From NCBI GenBank assembly GCA_902496505.1, contig CABVBB010000168.1, positions 1-5,768 on the forward strand: DNA of 5,768 nt, given 5' to 3'. The DNA is from an uncultured Peptococcaceae bacterium (lineage in GTDB: Bacteria; Bacillota; Peptococcia; Peptococcales; Peptococcaceae). This document shows positions 1 to 5,768 of this stretch, one piece after another; position 1 is the first letter of the stretch; every line of letters starts with the position of its first letter. A program made the translations under genes and the position numbers. The notes beneath the pieces are model-generated. The model was not told where the DNA came from. It did not search any database and was given only the letters and a program-made list of their open reading frames with translations.

Positions 1-998
1 AAGCAGTGGTCCTGGATTATATCGAGACAGCGGAGCCGGTCGGTTCTCGAACGATCTCCAAGAAATATGATCTGGGCGTCAGCTCGGCCACCATCCGCAA
101 TGAAATGGCGGATCTGGAAGAGATGGGCTACATCGAGCAGCCCCACACCTCCGCAGGCCGCGTTCCCTCCGATAAGGGCTACCGTTACTATGTGGATTAT
201 CTGATGACCAAAGATACGATCCGCGAAGAAGCGCGGAATTATATCAGTCAGGCCATCTGCAATAAAACCAAGCAGGTCGAGGAAGTGGTGCAGGATACGC
301 TGAAGATCTTATCCACAGCCACCAGCTACACCTCGATGCTGATGCTCTCGCAGGATGATCAGGCTGCCAGCAAGCTCCAGCTTTTGCAGCTATTGCTGGT
401 GGAGCCGGGCAAGGCGCTGATGGTCATCGTGACTGAGGGCGACAAGATCGAGAATCGTTTTATCTCGATCCCGCCGACCATGACCAAGGAAGACTTGGAT
501 CTGGTCTCCATGATGCTCAATCAAAATCTGCGGGGTCTGCCGGTAGACGGCTGGCAGCGCAGTATGCTGGAAAATATATTCCACGAGCTGACCCACCAGC
601 GCAAGGTGGTGGATGCCACTCTGGAAATGCTCTCTTCCATCCTCAAGACGGAAAAGAGCAGCAAGGTCTACTTGAACGGCACGCTCAATATGCTCAATCA
701 GCCTGAATTCAAGGATGTGGAGCGTGTGAAGACGATCTTGCAGACGCTGGAAAAGCGCGAGGTGCTCAGCCAGCTTTTGGCCAGTGAGAACAAGCCGGGC
801 GTCAGCGTCAAGATCGGCACAGAAAACGATATTCCCGAAGTGCAGGACTGCAGTATCGTCATTGCCACCTACAAGCTCAAGGGCGATACCATTGGCAAGA
901 TCGGGCTGTTGGGGCCGACGCGGATGGCCTATTCCAGCGCAGTGGCGCTGTTGGATGTTCTGGCGGAGGATCTGACCCAGCGGGCCGGTGAAGATTAG
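1..998 (+). CDS. hrcA: Heat-inducible transcription repressor HrcA (5' partial)
   Basis: HrcA is a DNA-binding repressor that holds class I heat-shock operons off by binding the CIRCE operator, and its folding depends on chaperonin. The reading frame is open from the first base; position 6 is an internal valine codon, not the start, because HrcA proteins normally have about 15 more residues before the DYIETAEPVGSRT motif seen here. Counting from position 6, the winged helix-turn-helix spans about residues 8-65 (VGSRTISKKYDLGVSSATIR, then the HTSAGRVPSDKGYRYYVD wing). The central and C-terminal parts correspond to the GAF-like domain with its inserted dimerisation segment, ending in the family motif GLLGPTRMAYS (300-310). 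It stops at TAG. The CIRCE operator and operon promoter should lie upstream, outside the window. Identification is secure from the motifs; regulation of the genes below is inferred from family knowledge. Confidence 0.96.
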   Translation, partial: AVVLDYIETAEPVGSRTISKKYDLGVSSATIRNEMADLEEMGYIEQPHTSAGRVPSDKGYRYYVDYLMTKDTIREEARNYISQAICNKTKQVEEVVQDTLKILSTATSYTSMLMLSQDDQAASKLQLLQLLLVEPGKALMVIVTEGDKIENRFISIPPTMTKEDLDLVSMMLNQNLRGLPVDGWQRSMLENIFHELTHQRKVVDATLEMLSSILKTEKSSKVYLNGTLNMLNQPEFKDVERVKTILQTLEKREVLSQLLASENKPGVSVKIGTENDIPEVQDCSIVIATYKLKGDTIGKIGLLGPTRMAYSSAVALLDVLAEDLTQRAGED

Positions 999-1009
999 CA
1001 CGTACCCAT

Positions 1010-1017
1010 AGGAGGAG
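1010..1017 (+). promoter_or_regulatory. Ribosome-binding site of the chaperonin gene
   Basis: AGGAGGAG is a near-perfect Shine-Dalgarno sequence 4-6 nt before the ATG at 1022. It lies in the 23-nt gap after hrcA, so the chaperonin gene is probably co-transcribed with hrcA and efficiently translated. It fixes the start codon. Confidence 0.85.
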
Positions 1018-1021
1018 CGAC

Positions 1022-2557
1022 ATGAGCGAGAACAAGGATAATCAGTACAGCTTCCTTGAAAACAATGCCAATGCTGTCCGCGCTGTCATGAGCGCGGTAG
1101 ATAATACCATCGGTCCAAAAGGACTGGATACGATGCTGGTCGACCAGTTCGGCCAGGTGGTCATCACCAACGACGGTGTGACTATTTTAAGGGAAATGGC
1201 GGTCAGCCACCCTGTGGCCAAAATGCTGATCAACGCTGTCAAGGCGCAGCAGGAGGCTGTAGGCGACGGTACCACCACAGTGGCGCTGATGGCCGGTGAA
1301 TTGATCCTTTCCGGCATCGAGCAGATGCTCAGAGGCGTGCCCGCAGCTCAGGTGATCGCCGGCATCCGTGCCGGCATCACGACGGCCCATCAGGCTATGG
1401 CGTGCTCAGCCCAGCCAGTGACCGCAGAAGACCGTGACGCCCTTTACCAGATCGCCTTGATCGCCGGACGGGAGCATGCGGATATCGCTCAGCTCATCAC
1501 CGAAGGCGTAGCGCTCATTGGCCGCGATAAGCTCCTGGAGGAGGGCTTCAAGCTTTCTGACATGGTCAAAGCGGTGGAGGGCGCTGATAATGAAGTCTTC
1601 AGCGGCGTGCTGGTGGAAAAAGAGCGCGCTGACCGGCAGATGCCGCTGGCCGTCCATGATGATGTGCACATCCTGGTCTTGGATGATGCCCTGGAACCAG
1701 AACGCTTGGAGGATGAAGCGCTGGCCACGGAGAGCGGCTTCAAGCATTACTTAGCGCTGCGGCAGACCTTTAAGGAGCAGCTGCAAAAGATCATCATCAC
1801 CGGCGCGCGGGTCGTATTCGTCGACCGCGGGCTGGATGATCTGGCGCTGGAGACACTCAGCGAAGCCGGGATCATGGTGGTCTCCCGCGTGCCGCACAAG
1901 ACACTGGAGGCCATCGCCGAGCACACTGGTGCACGGATGATCAAGCGCAGCACGCTAGAAAAGCCGCCGGCTGAATTAGCCAAAGTCTTGGGCCGCGCCG
2001 AAGCGGTCGTGGGCGATGAGAAGCGTCAGCAGATCAAAGTCATCGGCGGCGCCGGCAAGCCCATGGCCACCGTACTGGTGGGCGCCTCCACTGGCGAGAT
2101 CGTCGGCGAGCGCGAGCGCATCGCCAAGGACGCCGCAGCCAGTGTGCAGGCCGCCGTGCAGTATGGCCTGGTGGTCGGCGGCGGCGCAGGCGAATTGGCC
2201 ATTGCCCGCCAGCTGGAAGATGTCAAAAACGATCTGCCGCCTATGGCTGCTTTCGGCGTGGACTGCGTGATGAACGCTTTGCGTCAGCCCTTTTGGCACA
2301 TCGCCGCCAATGCAGGATTCAATCCGCTGGAAAAGCTCAGCGAGATCAACAAAGCCCAGATCACAGCGAAGAGTGCCCATCTGGGACTGGACTGCGACAG
2401 CGGAGAGGTAGCCGACCTTTTTGAGCGGGGCATCGTCGATCCGGCGTATGTCAAGCTGCACGGGCTGACGGTGGCCGGAGAAGTGGCTGAAGCCGTATTG
2501 CGCATCCACATCATCGTCAAGAAAAAAGAATATCAGCCCACTGAAGCCTCATCCTGA
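1022..2557 (+). CDS. Archaeal-like (group III, thermosome-type) chaperonin
   Basis: This is a 511-residue ATP-dependent cytosolic folding chaperonin of the TCP-1/cpn60 superfamily. The motifs follow the thermosome pattern rather than GroEL: GPKGLDTMLVD (31-41), VITNDGVTILREM (47-59, GroEL would read TKDGVTVAKE), HPVAKM (63-68), and the phosphate-binding GDGTTT (81-86). In the apical region, GARVVFVDRGLDDLA (261-275) and IMVVSRV (284-290) follow a charged segment at about 222-258. That segment aligns with the helical protrusion, the built-in lid of archaeal chaperonins. The catalytic-type aspartate in AKDAA (D370), GGGAGE (386-391), LGLDCDSGEVADLFERG (454-470) and the closing AVLRIHIIVK complete the equatorial domain. 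It is slightly shorter than archaeal thermosomes and ends in KKKEYQPTEASS, without a Gly-Gly-Met tail. It lies 23 nt after hrcA and upstream of grpE, the arrangement described for bacterial group III chaperonins, so heat-shock control by HrcA is likely. No groES is visible. The subgroup is inferred from motifs and context; chaperonin identity is secure. Confidence 0.93.
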   Translation: MSENKDNQYSFLENNANAVRAVMSAVDNTIGPKGLDTMLVDQFGQVVITNDGVTILREMAVSHPVAKMLINAVKAQQEAVGDGTTTVALMAGELILSGIEQMLRGVPAAQVIAGIRAGITTAHQAMACSAQPVTAEDRDALYQIALIAGREHADIAQLITEGVALIGRDKLLEEGFKLSDMVKAVEGADNEVFSGVLVEKERADRQMPLAVHDDVHILVLDDALEPERLEDEALATESGFKHYLALRQTFKEQLQKIIITGARVVFVDRGLDDLALETLSEAGIMVVSRVPHKTLEAIAEHTGARMIKRSTLEKPPAELAKVLGRAEAVVGDEKRQQIKVIGGAGKPMATVLVGASTGEIVGERERIAKDAAASVQAAVQYGLVVGGGAGELAIARQLEDVKNDLPPMAAFGVDCVMNALRQPFWHIAANAGFNPLEKLSEINKAQITAKSAHLGLDCDSGEVADLFERGIVDPAYVKLHGLTVAGEVAEAVLRIHIIVKKKEYQPTEASS

Positions 2558-2653
2558 GGTGAGTGGACTGTTCCTATCATAGAACTGTATGAATGTCTGG
2601 AAAATGAACATTCTAAGCGTAACCGAACAACAGGTCAGGAGAGTGAATAGCCA
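2558..2653 (+). other. Chaperonin-grpE intergenic gap with weak inverted repeat
   Basis: The 96-nt gap is longer than the 23-nt hrcA-chaperonin gap. It holds no credible small gene. The only structure seen is GAATGT (2591-2596) facing ACATTC (2608-2613) across an 11-nt loop. There is no T-run after it, so it does not read as an intrinsic terminator, and I see no convincing promoter pair. Read-through from the chaperonin gene into grpE is the simplest view. Confidence 0.45.
2637..2641 (+). promoter_or_regulatory. Ribosome-binding site of grpE, supports GTG start
   Basis: AGGAG lies 12 nt before the GTG at 2654, slightly farther than ideal. A nearer GTG at 2643 runs into a TGA within five codons, and the first in-frame ATG (2687) has only AGGA one base away, so GTG 2654 is the best start. 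The suboptimal spacing plus GTG predicts weaker translation than dnaK. Confidence 0.55.
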
Positions 2654-3211
2654 GTGACGAAAAAAGATAACGACCAACAGCAGGAAATGACTGAAGAAGT
2701 ACTGGAGCAGACCGCTGAGGCAGAGGCAGCAGAAGCCAGCGAGGAAACCACAGAAGATGCGCAGGCTGCCGAAAAGCTCACAGCAGAATTAGAAGATCTC
2801 AATCAGAAGTTTTTGCGGGTGGCCGCTGATTTTGAGAATTACAAACGCCGCACCAATCTGGAGCGCGAAGATCTCTTGAAATACAGCAATGCCAAACTCA
2901 TCGGCGAGCTTCTGCCCGTCATCGACAACTTCCAATTAGGTCTCAAAAATGCCAGCCCCAGCCCCGAGGTGCAAAATTTCCTCAAAGGCATGGAAATGAT
3001 CTATACCCAGCTGGTGAGCCTATTGGAAAAAGAGGGCCTGCAAAAGATCGAAGCCGTCGGTCAGCCCTTTGACCCCAATAAGCACGAAGCCGTGATGCAG
3101 GTGCCTGACGACAGCGTAGACGATGATACCGTCGTCGAAGAACTGCGGGCAGGCTATCAATACAAAGATAAGGTGCTCCGACCAGCTATGGTCAAGGTAT
3201 CCACCAAATAA
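2654..3211 (+). CDS. grpE: Nucleotide exchange factor GrpE
   Basis: GrpE is the cytosolic co-chaperone that releases ADP from DnaK, resetting it for a new substrate; it acts as a dimer and often serves as a thermosensor. At 185 residues it has the usual length. Residues 1-40 are an acidic, Glu/Ala-rich, probably disordered tail. From about 41 to 90 the sequence is a long charged helix suited to the dimeric coiled coil, including [10 protein letters not shown] (57-66). LLPVIDNFQ (86-94) is a family hallmark. The C-terminal beta domain that contacts DnaK is marked by [11 protein letters not shown] (137-147) and [17 protein letters not shown] (167-183). The start is GTG. It precedes dnaK by 64 nt, consistent with one operon. 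All diagnostic segments are intact and nothing suggests transfer or truncation. Confidence 0.97.
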   Translation: MTKKDNDQQQEMTEEVLEQTAEAEAAEASEETTEDAQAAEKLTAELEDLNQKFLRVAADFENYKRRTNLEREDLLKYSNAKLIGELLPVIDNFQLGLKNASPSPEVQNFLKGMEMIYTQLVSLLEKEGLQKIEAVGQPFDPNKHEAVMQVPDDSVDDDTVVEELRAGYQYKDKVLRPAMVKVSTK

Positions 3212-3218
3212 TATCCGC

Positions 3219-3250
3219 TTCACCCCGGTATTAAAAAATTTATATATAAA
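3219..3250 (+). promoter_or_regulatory. AT-rich dnaK leader, possible weak internal promoter
   Basis: The 64-nt grpE-dnaK gap changes abruptly to A/T-rich sequence from about 3230. A TTCACC (3219-3224, 4 of 6 matches to TTGACA) is followed at 18 nt by TATATA (3243-3248), which overlaps TATAAA (3245-3250). This could be a weak sigma-70 promoter dedicated to dnaK. It could equally be an unstructured leader that keeps the ribosome-binding site open. Evidence is by eye only. Confidence 0.22.
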
Positions 3251-3259
3251 CTTAAATCT

Positions 3260-3265
3260 AGGAGG
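3260..3265 (+). promoter_or_regulatory. Ribosome-binding site of dnaK, decides its start
   Basis: A full AGGAGG lies 10 nt before the ATG at 3276, which opens the canonical [15 protein letters not shown]-terminus. The reading frame stays open upstream to an ATG at 3123, but that stretch overlaps grpE and encodes nothing resembling Hsp70, so this site settles the start. Confidence 0.85.
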
Positions 3266-3275
3266 ATGTTTAAAA

Positions 3276-5108
3276 ATGGGAAAAGTAATTGGTATTGACT
3301 TAGGTACAACAAACTCTTGCGTAGCAGTCATGGAAGGCGGCGAGCCGGTCGTCATCCCTAATACAGAAGGCAACAGAACCACGCCTTCCGTCGTCGGCAT
3401 TTCCAAGACCGGCGAGCGTCTGGTCGGCCAGGTCGCTAAACGTCAGGCTATCACCAACGCTGACAACACTGTCGCTTCCATCAAACGCCATATGGGCACC
3501 GACTACAAAGTCACCATCGGCGGCACTGCTTACACCCCGCAGGAGATCAGCGCTATGATCCTGCAAAAATTGAAAGCCGATGCCGAAGGCTACCTGGGCG
3601 AGCCTGTCACCGAAGCCGTCATCACCGTACCAGCTTACTTCACTGACAGCCAGCGTCAGGCTACCAAAGATGCTGGTAAGATCGCCGGCCTCAATGTATT
3701 GCGCATCATCAACGAGCCGACCGCAGCCGCTTTGGCTTACGGTATCGACAAAGGCGAAGACCACACCGTATTAGTTTTTGACTTAGGCGGCGGTACCTTC
3801 GATGTCTCTATCCTGGAATTAGGCGACGGCATCTTTGAAGTAAAAGCCACCAGCGGCAACAACCGTTTAGGCGGCGATGACTTCGACGAAAAAGTCATCG
3901 ACTGGATGATCGTTGAATTCAAAAAACAGACCGGCATCGACCTTTCCGGCGACAAGACCGCTATGCAGCGTTTAAAAGAGGCCGCTGAGAAAGCCAAGAT
4001 CGAGCTTTCCAACGTCACCTCCTCCAATATCAATCTGCCCTTCATCACCATGGATGCCAGCGGCCAGCCGCAGCATTTAGATCTCACTTTGACCCGCGCT
4101 AAATTCGATGAAATGACCGCTGATCTGGTCGAAAAGACCATGGGCCCGACCCGTCAGGCGCTGCAGGATGCCGGCTTAAAAGTCAGCGACATTGATAAAG
4201 TCATCTTAGTCGGCGGCTCCACCAGAATCCCAGCCGTGCAGGCCGCGATCAAAAACGTCACTGGCAAAGAGCCTTTCAAAGGCATCAACCCTGACGAATG
4301 CGTTGCTATCGGCGCCTCCATCCAAGGCGGCGTATTAGCCGGCGAAGTCAAAGACGTCGTGCTCTTAGACGTGACGCCATTGTCCTTAGGTATCGAGACC
4401 TTAGGCGGCGTCTTCACCAAGATCGTTGAGCGCAACACCACCATCCCAGTATCCCGCAGCCAAGTCTTCACCACTGCTGCTGATAATCAGACCTCCACAG
4501 ATATCCACGTCTTACAGGGCGAACGTGAAATGGCACAGTACAACAAGACCCTCGGCCGCTTCACCCTCATGGATATCCCGCCAGCTCCAAGAGGTATCCC
4601 TCAGATCGAAGTCAAATTCGACATCGATGCCAACGGTATCGTCAATGTTTCCGCCAAAGATCTGGGTACTGGCAAAGAACAGCGCATCACCATCCAGTCC
4701 AACAGCGGCCTGTCCGATGAAGAGATCGAAAGAATGGTCAAAGACGCTGAGCTCAATGCCGAAGCCGACAAGAAACGCAAAGAAGAGGTCGACACCAGAA
4801 ACCAGGCGGATTCTTTGATCTTCCAGGTCGAGAAGACCCTCAAAGAAAACGGCGACAAGATGGACGCAGAAGACAAATCCGCTATCGAAAGTGCCAAAGA
4901 CGCTTTGAAGAGCGCTTTAGAAAGCAACAATACCGAAGAGATCAAGGCTAAAACGGAAGATTTGACCAATGCCCTCTACAAATTCACCGAAAAAATGTAT
5001 GCCGCTGCTCAGGCAGCCGGTGCAGCCGGCCCAGAAGGTGCTGGCGAAGCGCCTCATGAAGACGGCGTTTACGATGCCGAATACAAAGAGGTCAACGACG
5101 AGAAATAA
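3276..5108 (+). CDS. dnaK: Molecular chaperone DnaK (Hsp70)
   Basis: DnaK binds exposed hydrophobic segments of unfolded proteins in an ATP-driven cycle with DnaJ and GrpE in the cytosol. The 610-residue product has typical Gram-positive length. The three Hsp70 signatures are intact: IDLGTTNS (7-14), [14 protein letters not shown] (167-180) and [14 protein letters not shown] (309-322). The interdomain linker [12 protein letters not shown] (361-372) leads to the beta-sandwich substrate domain, followed by the helical lid (about 480-575, beginning DEEIERM) and an Ala/Gly-rich tail ending in an acidic [11 protein letters not shown]. Between [10 protein letters not shown] and YTPQEIS (71-92) there is no insert of about 24 residues, unlike proteobacterial DnaK. 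The first 15-20 codons are A/T-rich, and leucine is often TTA (about 15 of 42 by hand count), unlike the chaperonin gene, as expected of a very highly expressed gene. It follows grpE by 64 nt and is followed by a structured gap before dnaJ. Confidence 0.98.
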   Translation: MGKVIGIDLGTTNSCVAVMEGGEPVVIPNTEGNRTTPSVVGISKTGERLVGQVAKRQAITNADNTVASIKRHMGTDYKVTIGGTAYTPQEISAMILQKLKADAEGYLGEPVTEAVITVPAYFTDSQRQATKDAGKIAGLNVLRIINEPTAAALAYGIDKGEDHTVLVFDLGGGTFDVSILELGDGIFEVKATSGNNRLGGDDFDEKVIDWMIVEFKKQTGIDLSGDKTAMQRLKEAAEKAKIELSNVTSSNINLPFITMDASGQPQHLDLTLTRAKFDEMTADLVEKTMGPTRQALQDAGLKVSDIDKVILVGGSTRIPAVQAAIKNVTGKEPFKGINPDECVAIGASIQGGVLAGEVKDVVLLDVTPLSLGIETLGGVFTKIVERNTTIPVSRSQVFTTAADNQTSTDIHVLQGEREMAQYNKTLGRFTLMDIPPAPRGIPQIEVKFDIDANGIVNVSAKDLGTGKEQRITIQSNSGLSDEEIERMVKDAELNAEADKKRKEEVDTRNQADSLIFQVEKTLKENGDKMDAEDKSAIESAKDALKSALESNNTEEIKAKTEDLTNALYKFTEKMYAAAQAAGAAGPEGAGEAPHEDGVYDAEYKEVNDEK

Positions 5109-5113
5109 GGACA

Positions 5114-5142
5114 TTGACAGATCCATTGGCATAAGCTAATCT
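5114..5142 (+). promoter_or_regulatory. Candidate internal promoter for dnaJ
   Basis: A perfect -35 hexamer TTGACA (5114-5119) starts 6 nt after the dnaK stop. The -10 is poor: TAATCT (5137-5142) at 17-nt spacing matches only 3 of 6, GCTAAT (5135-5140) at 15 nt matches 4 of 6, and TATACA (5142-5147) is too far at 22 nt. If used, transcription would begin near 5149, close to the base of the first stem-loop. Confidence 0.3.
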
Positions 5143-5146
5143 ATAC

Positions 5147-5193
5147 AGGTGCCCTGACCGACTGCGCAACACTAGGTCGGGTAATGGGCGCCT
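5147..5193 (+). repeat. Stem-loop 1: two stacked stems with internal loop
   Basis: The outer stem pairs 5147-5154 (AGGTGCCC) with 5186-5193 (GGGCGCCT): eight pairs with one G-U. An internal loop (TGA against GTAAT) separates it from an inner stem pairing 5158-5163 with 5175-5180, six pairs with one G-U, closing an 11-nt loop. There is no T-run. An alternative inner pairing, 5153-5159 with 5175-5181, would compete with the outer stem. Confidence 0.5.
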
Positions 5194-5229
5194 TGTCTTT
5201 GTTTAGCCCATTTGGCAGCAGAGACAAGG
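5191..5229 (+). repeat. Stem-loop 2: long hairpin before dnaJ
   Basis: CCTTGTCT (5191-5198) pairs perfectly with AGACAAGG (5222-5229) and the helix continues inward to 5203/5217 with two G-U pairs, 13 pairs in all. After a 2-nt bulge, GCC (5206-5208) pairs with GGC (5214-5216) around a 5-nt loop. The bases after it are G/A-rich, not T-rich, so it is not a classic intrinsic terminator. A processing site, 3'-end stabiliser for dnaK mRNA, or part of the dnaJ leader are the options. Confidence 0.6.
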
Positions 5230-5244
5230 GAGCGATTTGACGAT

Positions 5245-5253
5245 AAAGGGGAG
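5245..5253 (+). promoter_or_regulatory. Ribosome-binding site of dnaJ, supports GTG start
   Basis: AAAGGGGAG lies 9 nt before GTG 5263. The GTG is followed directly by [12 protein letters not shown], the canonical DnaJ N-terminus, and no ATG occurs in frame between the ribosome-binding site and the J-domain, so the GTG is the start. Confidence 0.7.
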
Positions 5254-5262
5254 AATCCAGAG

Positions 5263-5768
5263 GTGGCAACGAAAAGAGATTATTACGAGGTGCTTGGTGT
5301 CGATAAAAGCGCCAGCGACGACGAGCTCAAGAAAGCCTATCGCAAGCTGGCCCGGCAATATCACCCTGATGTCAACCCAGGCGATACAGAAGCAGAAGAA
5401 AAATTTAAAGAAGTCAACGAAGCCTACGAAGTCCTTTCCGACAGTGCCAAACGGGCACAATACGATCAGTTTGGCCATGACGGTCCAGGCGCTGGTGCTG
5501 GCTTCGGTGGATTTGGCGGCGCCGGCGGTTTCGGCGATATGGGCGATATTTTCGACATGTTCTTCGGCGGCGGCATGGGCAGTTCGCAGAAAGGTCCGCG
5601 CAAAGGCGCAGATCTGCGCTACGACTTGACCATCGATTTTGAAGAAGCCGTCTTCGGTACAGAGAAAACCATCACCATCCCGCGCTGGGATACCTGCGAG
5701 ACCTGCGGCGGCACCGGCGCCAAGAAAGGCACCAGTCCCACCACCTGCCCGCGCTGCCACGGCACCGG
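5263..5768 (+). CDS. dnaJ: Co-chaperone DnaJ (Hsp40), 3' partial
   Basis: DnaJ delivers unfolded substrates to DnaK and stimulates its ATPase. The 168 complete codons visible translate without interruption. The J-domain covers about residues 5-70 ([20 protein letters not shown]) with the essential HPD at 34-36 and the NEAYEVLSD helix after it. A Gly/Phe-rich linker follows (about 71-106), including the [15 protein letters not shown] segment. The first substrate-binding part begins with [22 protein letters not shown]. The first zinc-binding repeat is CETCGGTG (145-152) and the second begins CPRCHGT (162-168), where the window ends. This makes it a full type I DnaJ; the remaining cysteine repeats and C-terminal dimerisation domain lie outside. 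The start is GTG with a ribosome-binding site at 5245-5253. It is the last visible gene of the operon. Confidence 0.97.
   Translation, partial: MATKRDYYEVLGVDKSASDDELKKAYRKLARQYHPDVNPGDTEAEEKFKEVNEAYEVLSDSAKRAQYDQFGHDGPGAGAGFGGFGGAGGFGDMGDIFDMFFGGGMGSSQKGPRKGADLRYDLTIDFEEAVFGTEKTITIPRWDTCETCGGTGAKKGTSPTTCPRCHGT

Larger units (their letters stand above)
5109..5262 (+). other. Structured dnaK-dnaJ intergenic region
   Basis: This 154-nt gap is the longest in the window and carries no credible small gene. In order it holds a TTGACA box (5114-5119), a two-part stem-loop (5147-5193), a second long hairpin (5191-5229) sharing three bases with the first, and the dnaJ ribosome-binding site (5245-5253). 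It may set dnaJ level through an own promoter, mRNA processing or partial transcript end. Which of these applies cannot be told from sequence. Confidence 0.5.

Noticed and set aside
390..1001. Long minus-strand open frame inside hrcA
   Set aside because: Shadow of the hrcA coding frame; no recognisable domain and no ribosome-binding site evident.
995..1020. TTAGCAC at the end of hrcA resembling the left arm of a CIRCE operator
   Set aside because: It matches 7 of 9 bases of TTAGCACTC, but no GAGTGCTAA arm follows about 9 nt later; the region is the chaperonin ribosome-binding site.
1976..2509. Minus-strand open frame of 177 residues inside the chaperonin gene
   Set aside because: His/Ala-rich composition typical of an antisense shadow in GC-rich coding DNA; the + strand carries a complete chaperonin.
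3123..3275. 51-codon N-terminal extension of dnaK
   Set aside because: It overlaps grpE in another frame, has no Hsp70 similarity, and the AGGAGG at 3260 places the start at 3276.
5191..5240. Hairpin 2 as a Rho-independent terminator after dnaK
   Set aside because: The stem is strong but no T-run follows on the + strand, nor on the opposite side for the minus strand.
5237..5265. TTGACG as a second -35 box before dnaJ
   Set aside because: No -10 lies at a workable distance and any start would fall inside dnaJ.
5237..5629. 130-codon + strand frame overlapping dnaJ
   Set aside because: The frame starting at GTG 5263 encodes the J-domain with HPD, the G/F region and zinc-finger cysteines; this one is an out-of-frame shadow.
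5203..5760. Minus-strand open frame opposite dnaJ
   Set aside because: Antisense shadow; the + strand motifs are unambiguous.
1..5768. CRISPR arrays, tRNA or rRNA genes, insertion sequences
   Set aside because: No direct repeat arrays, cloverleaf-like segments or transposase motifs seen on reading both strands.

Overview
The window carries most of a heat-shock (dnaK-type) operon from a Gram-positive-type bacterium, all on the + strand: hrcA (5' end cut off) - an archaeal-like chaperonin - grpE - dnaK - dnaJ (3' end cut off). The assignment to Firmicutes rests on four points. hrcA sits at the head of a grpE-dnaK-dnaJ cluster. The ribosome-binding sites are strong and GGAGG-like. DnaK lacks the roughly 24-residue ATPase-domain insert found in proteobacterial DnaK. 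The DnaK and HrcA motifs read like clostridial or Negativicutes proteins. DNA composition is moderately GC-rich, so a Negativicutes or Peptococcaceae-like anaerobe is plausible, but species cannot be named from the sequence alone.

Layout: 1-998 is the HrcA repressor, missing roughly its first 15 residues. After 23 nt, 1022-2557 encodes a 511-residue chaperonin of archaeal/group II-III type, not a GroEL. A 96-nt gap with a weak inverted repeat leads to grpE (2654-3211, GTG start). A 64-nt, AT-rich leader precedes dnaK (3276-5108, 610 residues). A 154-nt gap then holds a TTGACA box and two overlapping stem-loops before dnaJ (from 5263, GTG start), which runs off the window inside its zinc-finger region.

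The genes form one protein-folding module. HrcA represses the operon. DnaK is the ATP-driven Hsp70, DnaJ delivers substrates and stimulates its ATPase, and GrpE exchanges its nucleotide. The unusual member is the chaperonin. Its motifs match thermosomes, so it should fold proteins in a closed cage with a built-in lid and need no GroES; no GroES-like gene lies in the window. This matches the bacterial 'group III' chaperonins reported in dnaK operons of some Firmicutes such as Carboxydothermus. It is the most interesting content here, although the family is not wholly undescribed. The second point of interest is the structured dnaK-dnaJ gap, which could uncouple dnaJ expression from dnaK.
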